64,000 nucleotides of DNA from Cervus elaphus (lineage: Eukaryota > Chordata > Mammalia > Artiodactyla > Cervidae): the NCBI RefSeq assembly GCF_910594005.1, contig NC_057832.1, positions 100,327,152-100,391,151 on the forward strand, written 5' to 3'. The position numbers and the translations under genes are program-made. A model generated the notes under the pieces. That model saw nothing but the letters and a program-made list of their open reading frames with translations, was not told the origin of the DNA and did no database searches. Shown here piece by piece: positions 39,301 through 51,300 of this stretch (the stretch's first letter is position 1; each line of letters starts with the position of its first letter).

Positions 39301-42300
39301 GGGCCTCGTACCCATGCTGAGAAACCGAGAGTTTATTCTGTAGATCACTGTGGATCCTGTAGATCAAAAGGGGCCATTTTGCTCCCCCCAACTCACAGGG
39401 ATATTTGTCAATGTCTGGACTGGGTGGTGGTAAGTCACCAACATCTAGTAAGTAGAGGCCAAGGATGCTGTTAAATATCCTACAATGACAGGAGGAGCCC
39501 CCCCAACCCCCAGAAAGAATTAGCCGGCTCCAAATGTCGATCGTGCTTAAATTGAGGAACCGTGGTGTTGATGATGGGAGTAACTGAAGAAGGTTTAGGG
39601 AGAAGGGGTGGGATCCTATTTCCATTTTAGGAAGATCACTCTGGCAGCACCCTGGAGAACTAATAGGATCATAGTCAAGAGTGGAGGCACAAGGATCACG
39701 TAAGAGCTTGTGCTCAGAGAACCTGTGGCCCTAAGAAAGTGGCAGTAAAGTTGAGAGGCAGACAGTTTTAAAAAGTCTTTAAGATATAAAATCTTTAAAA
39801 CTACCAGTATAACAGGGGAAGGGCAGTGATTGTCACTGTCGTTCAGTTGCTCAGTCGTGTCCAGATCCTCGTGACCTATGGACGGTAGCCCGCCAGGCTC
39901 CTTTGTCCATGGAATTTTCCAGGCAAGAATACTGGAATGTGTTGTCATTTCCTCCTCTAAAGGACCTACCCGACTCAGGGACTGAACCTGTGTCTCTTGT
40001 GTCTCCTGCAGTGGCAGGCAGATTCTTTTCCACTGCAGCATCTGGCAAGCCCAAAGGAGAGCGATACCATTCCCCTAAAAAAGGACTTAAGGAGGAAGCA
40101 TATATTGGAAAACATCATGTATTCTGTTTGGGGCATTTTGAATATGAGGTATCTGTGGGTTATCCAAAACAGAAGTTTTGGATATCTAGATAAACTAGAT
40201 ATCTAGGGGCTCTGCAGATCAAGAGAGATTTCTGAACTGGAAAAAAACAAGATTTGGGGGTTGTCAGCATGCAGGCAACAGGGGAAGCCATGGGAATGAC
40301 AGAATCACCACTGGAGAGTGTACAGGCTGAGGGAAAAAATCTGCAACGTTTATGGTCAGGTGGAGAAAACCACTGTGGGTGAAACTTGTAAGAGGCCAGA
40401 AGAAAGTGGGTCATGAGAATTAAAGAAGAGTTTCAGGAAGAAGGGAATGGTCAACAGTGATTGATGCTGTCAAGTCAGAGAACAGGAGGTCAAATATGAA
40501 CAACTGAACAAGAATGAAGGTCAAGGAAGATAAAACAGAAAAGTGAATTTGGACTGAACAAACCAACAGTGGTTGATGACCCTGGTGGATGCCGTTACGG
40601 TAAACTGACACCAAGAAAAGCAAAAAAGCAAGTTAAGTGTATGAGAAGGGAGGATAGTAGCCAGTTGGGTCTTTCTTTTTTTCCTCTTCAGAGTTGCTAA
40701 GGAATAGTTTTTGTTGTTTGAAGAAAGGAGAGGTTCGAGGATGTTTGTAAGCAAATTGGTTGAATAAAAGGCTGAAAATGAGGCGAGCAGTTATGAAAAC
40801 AAGGGAGTAGGAGAAGATGAGGCCCAGAGCCCAGGCAGAACGTGCAGCTTTGGAAATATATTTAAGATAATGAAATAAGGGGACTTCCCTGGTGGTCCAG
40901 TGGTTAAGACTCCATGCTTTCAATGCAGGGGGGTGGGTTTGATCCCTGGTCGGGGCAGGGGCTGGGGGGCGGGGGGGCGGAAGGATCCCACAGGCCGTGT
41001 GGTGCAGCCAATAAATAATGAAATAAGATAGGTTGTCATGATGAAGTTCAATGGGAGGGAAGAGGGAGAAAGTTGAGAAAGTTCATGTTTGTGGTATTAG
41101 CACAGGCTCTTTGAAAGCAACCAAAAGTGTCAGAGGCCCTTTGAGGGCTTACATCTCTCAGTTCAGTTGCTCAATCGTGTCCGACTCTGCAACCCATGAA
41201 TCGCAGCACGCCAGGCCTCCCTGTCCATCACCAACTCCCAGAGTTTACTCAAACTCTTGCCCATTGAGTCAGTGATGCCATCCAGCCATCTCATCCTCTG
41301 TCGTCCCCTTCTCCTCCTGCCCCCAATCCCTCCCAGCATCAGGGTCTTTTCCAATGAGTCAACTCTTCGCATGAGGTGGCCAAAGTATTGGACCTTCAGC
41401 TTCAATCTCAGTCCTTCCAATGAACACACAGGCTGATCTCCTTTAGGATGGACTGGTTGGATCTCCTTGCAGTCCAAGGGACTCTCAAGAGTCTTCTCCA
41501 ACACCACAGTTCAAAAGCATCAATTTTTTGGTGCTCAGCTTTCCTCACAGTCCAACTCTCACACCCATACATGACCACTGGAAAAACCATAGCCTTGATC
41601 AAATGGACCTTTGTTGGCAAAGTAATGTCTCTGCTTTTTAATATGCTATCTAGGTTGGTCATAAGTTTCCTTCCAAGGAGTAAGCATTTTAGTTTCTTTT
41701 CCTCTCTAGGGAGGGTCAAAAACAAAAACAAAAAATACCCTCCCCATCTACCTGCCTATCTGTGCTCTTTAACTTCTAGTCAGCTTTCAAGATCCAGCAC
41801 AAGCACATCTTCCAGGAAGATTCCTCCTCTGGGGAGTGCAGTCAAACAGAAATCTCTTCCCTGCCTAGACTGTCACAGCACTTTGTACCATTTACACCCC
41901 TCACTGCCTGCACTTGGGACACAGGCTCCACCTCTGTACCTGGTACAGGGCCTTGCACCAGTGTGAGAGTAATAAGTACTGCCAGATGCACGGAGATGGT
42001 CCTGAGACCTGAGCCACATGCAGTGTGAGCGCTAGTGCCCCGTGGGCAGCACTGACGTCAAGGGCTCGAGGAACCTGGACCAGAGAGAGCTCTCACACTG
42101 GGGATGATAAGGGAGACTGCATGGAAGAAACTGTACTGGAGCTGTATTTCAAGGGTTGAACTTCTGTGGATAACAAGATGGGGGAAAGGGATGGAAAAAG
42201 TATTCTTTTTTTTTTTTTTTTATTGGCAGGCTGATTCTTTTTTTTTTTTTGGCTTTTCTTTTTTTTTTTTTTTAATTTTTTTATTAGTTGGAGGCTAATT

Positions 42301-45300
42301 ACTTCACAACATTTCAGTGGGTTTTGTCATACATTGATATGAATCAGCCATAGATTTACACTTATTCCCCATCCCGATCCCCCCTCCCACCTCCCTCTCC
42401 ACCCGATTCCTCTGGGTCTTCCCAGTGTACCAGGCCCGAGCACTTGTCTCATGCATCCCACCTGGGCTGGTGATCTGTTTCACCATAGATAGTATACATG
42501 CTGTTCTTTTGAAACATCCCACCCTCACCTTCTCCCACAGAGTTCAAAAGTCTGTTCTGTATTTCTGTGTCTCTTTTTCTGTTTTGCATATAGGGTTATC
42601 GTTACCATCTTTCTAAATTCCATATATATGTGTTAGTATGCTGTAATGTTCTTTATCTTTCTGGCTTACTTCACTCTGTATAAGGGGCTCCAGTTTCATC
42701 CATCTCATTAGGACTGGTTCAAATGAATTCCTTTTGACGGCTGAGTAATATTCCATGGTGTATATGTACCACAGCTTCCTTATCCATTCATCTGCTGATG
42801 GGCATCTAGGTTGCTTCCATGTCCTGGCTATTATAAACAGTGCTGCGATGAACATTGGGGTGCACGTGTCTCTTCCAGATCTGGTTTCCTCAGTGTGTAT
42901 GCCCAGAAGTGGTATTGCTGGGTCATATGGCAGTTCTATTTCCAGTTTTTTAAGGAATCTCCACACTGTTTTCCATAGTGGCTGTACTAGTTTGCATTCC
43001 CACCAACAGTGTAAGAGGGTTCCCTTTTCTCCACACCCTCTCCAGCATTTATTGCTTGTAGACTTTTGGATAGCAGCCATCCTGACTGGTGTGTAATGGT
43101 ACCTCATTGTGGTTTTGATTTGCATTTCTCTAATAATGAGTGATGTTGAGCACCTTTTCATGTGTTTGTTAGCCATCTGTATGTCTTCTTTGGAGAAATG
43201 TCTGTTTAGTTCTCTGGCCCATTTTTTGATTGGGTCATTTATTTTTCTGGAATTGAGCTGCAGGAGTTGCTTGTATATTTTTGAGATTAATCCTTTGTCT
43301 GTTTCTTCATTTGCTATTATTTTCTCCCAATCTGACGGCTGTCTTTTCACCTTACTTATAGTTTCCTTTGTAGTGCAAAAGCTTTTAAGTTTCATTAGAT
43401 CCCATTTGTTTAGTTTTTCTTTTATTTCCAATATTCTGGGAGGTGGGTCATAGAGGATCTTGCTGTGATTTATGTCGGAGAGTGTTTTGCCTATGTTCTC
43501 CTCTAGGAGTTTTATAGTTTCTGGTCTTACATTTAGATCTTTAATCCATTTTGAGTTTATTTTTGTGTATGGTGTTAGAAAGTGTTCTAGTTTCATTCTT
43601 TTAGAAGTGGTTGACCAGTTTTCCCAGCACCACTTGTTAAAGAGGTTGTCTTTTTTCCATTGTATATCCTTGCCTCCTTTGTCAAAGATAAGGTGTCCAT
43701 AGGTACGTGGATTTATCTCTGGGCTTTCTATTCTGTTCCATTGGTCTATATTTCTGTCTTTGTGCCAGTACCACACTGTCTTGATGACTGTGGCTTTGTA
43801 GTAGAGTCTGAAGTCAGGCAGGTTGATTCCTCCAGTTCCATTCTTCTTTTTCAAGATTACTTTGGCTATTCGAGGTTTTTTGTATTTCCATACAAATTGT
43901 GAAATTCTTTGGTCTAGTTCTGTGAAAAATACCGTTGGTAGCTTGATAGGGATTGCATTGAATCTATAGATTGCTTTGGGTAGAATAGCCATTTTGACAA
44001 TATTGATTCTTCCAATCCATGAACACGGTATGTTTCTCCATCTGTTTGTGTCCTCTTTGATTTCTTTCATCAGTGTTTTATAGTTTTCTATGTATAGGTC
44101 TTTTGTTTCTTTAGGTAGATATACTCCTAAGTATTTTATTCTTTTTGTTGCAATGGTGAATGGTATTGTTTCCTTAATTTCTCTTTCTGTTTTTTCATTG
44201 TTAGTATATAGGAATGGAAAAAGTATTCTAAGTGGAAAAAATTATAATAGCAAGGACACTTTAGAAGCATGTTTGCATGAGTGCTAAGTCACTTCAGTCG
44301 TGTCCGATTCTTTGCAACCCTATGGACTGTGGCTCACCAAGCACTTCTGTGGGATTGTCCAGGCAAGAATACTGGAGTGCATTGCAATGCCCTCCTCCAG
44401 GGGATCTTCCTGACATAGGGATCAAACCCTAGTCTTTTATGTCTTCTGCATTGGCAGGTGGGTTCTTTACTACTAGCACCACCTGGGAAGCCCCAAAAGC
44501 ATGCTGAAAGAACAGCAAACTGTTCTATTAGATGGAGAAGACCCAACAACAATAAAGGTAATCGCTGCTAACATTTACTGAGCACTTAACTGTATTGTCA
44601 GGCACTCAGCTGAGCATTTCTCTCCATTATCTCCTTTAATCCTCACAACCAATAAAGTAGATATTACTGTTACCCTCATTCTACATATTAGGAAACGGGA
44701 ATAGAGAGGTGGAGTGACTTTCTGAGGTTAGCTGCTAAGAGTGATAGAACCTGTAATTAAACTGGACAGTCTGGCTCTAGAGCTTGAACTCTTATTCTAC
44801 TGCACAGCCTCATTCAGGCAGCGATTCTGAATATGGGGTCCATGGATGGAACTTAGGAGGTCCATGAGTCCCATGAATCTGTATGCAAAAACTTTGAGTG
44901 TATGTACATTTTTCTAGGGAAGGGTCCTTGATTTTCACCAGATTTTCAAAGGGGTCTTATCACCAAATGGTTAAGAATCACAGGTATATAGAATCCTATG
45001 TTGTAAGGTTGGACATGGGTACAGAAGCACCAGGTGGAAACCCGTGAATTTATAATAGCAAGGTCTGAGAGTCTGGACTAGCCCTGAAGATGATGGAAGA
45101 TACCAGAAACACTGAAATATGAGCCACACAATCAAAGGAGTATTTTGGCAGATCACTATTACATGCAAGGTAAGACCATGTATTTGTGAATACATGGATG
45201 TTGGAGAAGAAGGGAGAAGAATGAGATGTCAACAGTGGGGATTTTTCTGCAGGAAAATCACTAAAAAAAAATGAGGGAGATTGAATCACAGGTCATTCAA

Positions 45301-48300
45301 AAATGAATAAGCTTTTCTGACTTCCCACTTCTTTTCAAATGAAATTCACAAGGTTGTTCACATTAAAATGACAATGTATGATTTACAATTAAGCACTAAA
45401 AAAAAAATTCCATTACATATTTTGTTCAGAATTTATCTACTTATCTCATTTGCATAAAGAGAAAGTCAATAAAATGAAGGCACTACGTGTCAATTTTAAA
45501 AGAGATTTTTTTTTTTAATGGAAGTTTTAATCTGGTCCAATTCTGCTGACCTAAAACATCAGCCTTGACCCACGTTGCACGTGCAGCAGCCCTTACTCTG
45601 CCAGCAGCTACCACCTGTGGTAGACTGTATTTTTCAAGATGGCCACAACAGGATTTCCCAACCCACTTTCGCTGTGATGCTGACACTCCTCCCAATGAGA
45701 GGTGGGGGCCTATGTTCTTTCCCCTTGAATCTGGATGGGCATGTGACTGATGGAGGTGATGCCACAGGACTTCGGAGGCTGGATCATAAAAGATAATGCA
45801 ACTTCCACCTGGTTCTTTTGAGACACTTGTTCTTGAGATCCAGCTCACACTACAGGGAAGGCCAAGTCACATGGAAAAAGTCATTTGTAGGTGGTCTGGC
45901 TGACAGCACCAGCTGAGGTTCCAGCAACAGACTATATCAGCAATCTGATGTGAAAAAGCCTTCACGATAACTTTAGACCCAGTTTCTGTCTGTCTGCAAA
46001 ACCACATGAGAGAGCCCAAGTAATTGCCAAGTTGAGCCTAGTCAGCCTCTAGAACTTGATCAATAATAATGTCAAGTTATCACATCTCCTACACATTCTC
46101 TCTCTTTCGGGGGCTTTATGTCCTTAAAATAGTATCCTTTTAATGAGGTTTTTACTGAGGTTTTGGAAGGAAGTGCATTTGCTCAACATGCTGTCTTCAC
46201 CCAGTAGGTCATGATCCCACCTTCTTCAGTTTGTTGTTGTTCTAAGCCACTAAATACTGAGAAAACTCATGACAAACCAACATATAATTGGAACGCCATC
46301 TCACCCTTTTTACTTTCTAGCTAACCTCGTTTTATTTATTTTTGGCTGTGCCGTGCAGCATGTGGGATCTTCATTCCCTGACCAGGGATTGAACCTGTGC
46401 AGAATGCAGGATTGAACCTTGCAGCTGAAGTGTAGAATCTTAACCCCTGGCCTGCCAGGGAAGTCCCTCTAGCTATGCTCCTTGGTTTTGGTTTTTGTTT
46501 TTTTTACACTAAGTAACTGCATCTTACTCTTCCATCCGTTGCAATGTGGCCCCTGTCCGCATCATTCTACTGTGGTTCCTGGAGGAGCTAGCCAATGTCA
46601 GAGATTCCCTAACTGCTAAATATAACAGCTACTTTTCAGCCTCTAACTTACATGACCTTTCTGCACAGTGTTATATAGTCCCACTGTCTTCAGTTTTCAC
46701 TTGACTTCAATAATAGCTCTCTCTCCTGATTCTCCAATGACTCATGGATCCTTCTCTTAGCCATTTAAACACTGTCTTCCCTAGGATTCCATCTTCTTAA
46801 TCTATAAGTTCTCTGTGGACCATTTAGCTTTAATTCCATTTACATGCTTCTAATTTCCAAATAGTGAACTTTAGCCTTGACTTCTTCTCCCAGCTGAGAT
46901 ATACTCATTTACTCATTTAACAAATATTTAAAGAACAATTGTGTGCCAGGCAGTGGCACAGTACAGACAAGATCCCTATCTTATCTTCTTGTAGATGTGC
47001 CAGAAATAGACAAGCAAATAATTATATAGATCATGATTATAGATCATGACCTACTGGGTGAAGATAGAATATTGAACAAATGCACTTCCTTCCAAAACCT
47101 CAGTAAAAACCTCATTAAAAGCATACTATTTTAAGGACATAAAGCCTCCAAAAGAGAGAGAGTGTAGGAGAAATGATAACATGTGTTTTCGGAAGTCTAG
47201 GAAGCCCATCAACAAGTGAAAATTACTTGATAGACTCAAGATAATTGAAGCGAAAGCCAAGAAAAATTCTTAATAGGTCCACGAATTGACAGCTCCAGGC
47301 ACCTCCAGAAGTAAAAGGGCTGAAATAAGCAAAATTGGTTGAAATCTGAATGAGAAGCTACTGGATCTACAAAACCTTCTCCCTCTGTGCCACTGGGTGA
47401 CTGCCCTTCCCCCACCACAGCATCTATCCATAGAGTTATTTCTTGAAAACGGTTTCTGGACTTGGGGCGGGGTGGTTTCCAGACACAGGGAAAGGCTATC
47501 GTTACTGCAAAGAGGGATATTAAGTGACTGATGCATACTCATGTTGAAATTTAGCCCCTAACTTTACTTTCTCCAGCAACTCAACTAGGCTTCTACTTTC
47601 AGGCTTCCCTGGTGGCTCAGATGGTACAGAATCTGTCTACAATGGAGGAAAACTGGGTTTAATCCCTGGGTTGGGAAGATCTCCTGGAAAAGAGAATGAC
47701 TACCCACTCCAGTATTCTTGCCTGTAGAATTCCATGGACAGAGGAGCCTGGAGGGCTACAGTCCATGGGGCTGCAAAGAGTCGGACACGACTGAACAACA
47801 ACATTAAGTGTACAAAAGAATTATGTCTTTAAAGTGTATATATCTTAATTAAAAAATACGTTTTTGCTAAAATATGCTAACCATCATCTGAGCTTTAAGC
47901 AAGTTGTAGTAGTAACTCAAAGATCACAGATCATCATAACAAACATTAATAAACAGTTTGAAATAATTGTGATAATTGCCAAAATATGACACAGAGACAC
48001 GAAGTGAGCAAAGGCTGTTGGGAAAATGATGCCAAAAGACTTGCTTGATACAGAATTACACAAACCTTCAATTTCTGAAAATGAAGTATCTACTAAACGC
48101 AATAAAACAAAGTATGCCTGTATGAATACACATAGTAGCATCATTCATAATAGCCCTAAAATGGAAACAACGAAAATGTCCATCAATAAAAGAATGCATA
48201 AAAAAAGTGGCATATCCATGCAAAGGAATATTACTCAGTAATAAAAAGGAATGAAATATCAAAGCACAATACAACATGCATGAACTTTTAAAACATTATG

Positions 48301-51300
48301 AAAGATGCCAGCCACATAAGACATTTTGCATAATTCAATTTACATGAAATGTAGAGAACAGGCAAAGCCAGAGAGAAACAGACAGGAGAGGATTAAGGAT
48401 TGATAGCTAGAGGTTACAAAATTTCTTTTGGGGGTGACGAAAATGCTCTGAAATTGATTTTTGTGATGACTGCACAACTCTGTGAAAATACTGTTGTTTA
48501 GTCGCTAAGTTGTGTCCAACTTTTTCCAACCCTATGGACTGTAGTCTGCCAGACTCCTCTGTCCATGGGATTTCCCAGACAAGAATACTGGAGAGGGTTG
48601 CCAATTCTTACTTCAGGGTATCTTCCCCATCCAGGGATCAAACCTGCATCTCCTGCATTGGCAGGTGCATTCTTTACCACTCAGCCATCTGGGAAGCCCC
48701 AGGATCAGTTAGGAAAATGCAAATTAAAACCATGAGGAGATATCACTACACACCTATTAAAACAACTAAAATTTAAAAATGCGTGTAATACTCAATGTTG
48801 CCAAGAATGTAAAAACAATGGATTTCTCATACACTAGGGCTGGGAATGCAAAATGCTATACCCGCTCTGGAAAACTGGTTTGGCAGTTTCTTACAAAACT
48901 TAATATATGGGACTTTCCAGTGGTTCAGTGGCTAAGACTCTGTGCTCCCAATGCAGGGTTTGATCCTTGGTCAGGGAACTAGATTCCACATACTGCAACT
49001 AGGAGTTTGAATGCCGAAACTAAAAGATCCTGCATCCCACATGCCGCAACAAAGACCCTGCACAGCCACATAAATATTTTAAAAAGAAACACACCTAATA
49101 TAAGCTTACCATACCACCCAGCAACTGCACTCTTGAGCATCTATGCCAGAGAAATGAAAATTAACATCCACACAAAGAACTGTACCCCAAAGTTCATATC
49201 TCTGTTTGTTGACCAAACAGAAAACAACCAAAATATCCTACAACAGTTTAATGGTTAAACAAACTGCTATACATCCATACCACAGAATGCTAATCAGCAA
49301 TAAAAACGAATGAACTATTGCTACAGGCAACAACATGAATGTGTCTTAATAATACTATTTTGAGTGAAAAAAGCCAGTCTTAAAAGGTCACAAACTGTAC
49401 GATTTCCATTTATGTAACATTTTCAAAATTACAGAAATAAGAGGCCATTTAATGGTTGCCAGGGGTTAGGATGGTGAGGAGGAAAGTGGGTGTGACTAGC
49501 AACGAGTAGCTTGAGGGAGAAATTTGTGGCGATGGAATAGTTCTCTATCTTGATTGTAAATCAACACTCATGCAAATCTTGATTATATTAAATCTACACA
49601 TGTGATAAAATAGCTCCAAACTACACACATGTTATACAAATGTCAAATTCTGCTTTTCATATTGTACTATATTTACATAAAATATAATCATTGAGGGAAA
49701 CTGGGTAAAGGGTACATGGGGTCACTTTGTAGTATTTTGGAAACTTCCGGTGAATTTATTAAAAAATAAAGGTTTTTTTAAAAGGACACTAGAGTCCAAA
49801 TCAGAGTTCTTAAGAATTAACAACATGATGGCAGAAATTAAAAACTCAACAGAAAGATTGGAGAATAAAGTTACATCTTCCAAAGAGAACAAAAAAACAA
49901 AAGATGTGGAAAATAAGAGATAAAATTTAAGAAAATTAGGGAACCAGTCATATAGAAGCAACATCAGAATAATGAATTCAAGAAAGAGAGGATGGAGAAA
50001 ATGGAGGACAAGAGTCAACAACAATTTTTTTAAATGTTTACAGAATAGAAAGATGAGTTTCTGGTACCTCTCCCCCCAAAAAATGAGAACAAACATCTAT
50101 CAAGAAATATCTTTGTAAAACATCTTAACGCTGGTGACAAAGAGAAGATTCTATAAGCTTCCAGAAAGGAACACTCAAGTGGCATACAAAGGAACAGAAT
50201 GGTGTAACATTTCCACAACAAAAAGTGAATGCTATGAGACCACCTTGCAATGTTTTCAAAAGACTGATGATTTCTAACCAAGAATTCCATACCGAAATAA
50301 GCTTTCAGGCAAATAAATATGAAGGTAAAATAAAATTTTTAGATATGCCTAATGTCGTAGACATAAATTTAAAATATTTATTTCTTATGCAATCTTTCTT
50401 AAGAAAACAACTGGCTGTTGTGCTCCATGAAAACAAAAGAGTAAGCTGAACATCTTTATTCGGGGCACAAATATGCAACCATAGAGGACATCCCTGCTCC
50501 TCTACCCCTACACTCCTAACACTATTCCTCCTCTTTCTCCCATATTTCTAATCTCATTAATGACATCAGCACCAATGAGTAGCCCAAGCTCAAAGTCATC
50601 CATCACACTCTCATTTTTCAGAGTTAATCATTAAGTCATGATTATTTTATCCCCTAAGTATTTCTGACCCTAGTTCCACAGCCTTACTTGAGGTCTGTAT
50701 CATAACCACCACCTAACCCCAATCTCCCTAGCCCCAGTCCTGGCCTCCTCAAATCCCTTCTCTTCAATGTGGTTACAACCACCACCTAAAATGCACAACT
50801 GTTCATGGCACTGGGCTGCTTAAAACCACAAAGCTTTTCAAATTCTGACCAGCAGTCAGCAGGCGTTGGTCAAAGTGTTACTCTTCACACCTACGTCCCC
50901 TACATCCATGGTAGACATTATAATGGATCATGGCACTCCCCTGCAGAGCCTAAACTCAACCTTACAACTTTCTCAACAAAGCTCATAGGCATCCATCATG
51001 AGATGAAACAAGCTGCAACTCCTATTTATTACACTTGCAAGGCACAGAAGGCCCTTCCGGACTTTACTCCTGCCTCTCTATGAGGCGCTGTCTACCTGCG
51101 TGTTTCACATCTCCTTAACTTGGCTCCAGCTGTCCTCTCTAGCTCCGGCTGTCCTCTCTACCTGGGATGTTTCTTCATCTGCCTAGTAATTTGAGACCAG
51201 ATCATCTCCAGGCCCTTTCTCTCATTCTCTCAGGTGAGCCCTAGCTTTCTTCTCTGCTCTCCTAACATCTTATTCTCCAACCACATTGAACTCAAATTGT

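Larger units (their letters stand above)
38900..40866 (-). mobile_element. L2 LINE remains, interrupted
   Basis: Starts with the L2 end in reverse (TTCATTCATTCAACAAAGGC, then GCCTACTAGGAGTAAGCTAC). It continues with TCTGAGCTGAAACCTGAGGG, AGATCACTCTGGCAGCACCC and GAATGGTCAACAGTGATTGA, all in L2 order. It is interrupted by a hAT-type MITE (39365-39568) and a Bov-tA (39831-40052). Confidence 0.7.

Noticed and set aside
42755..44287. Several + strand open frames of 65-114 codons.
   Set aside because: They are the antisense shadow of the L1 ORF2 remnant at 42613-44070.
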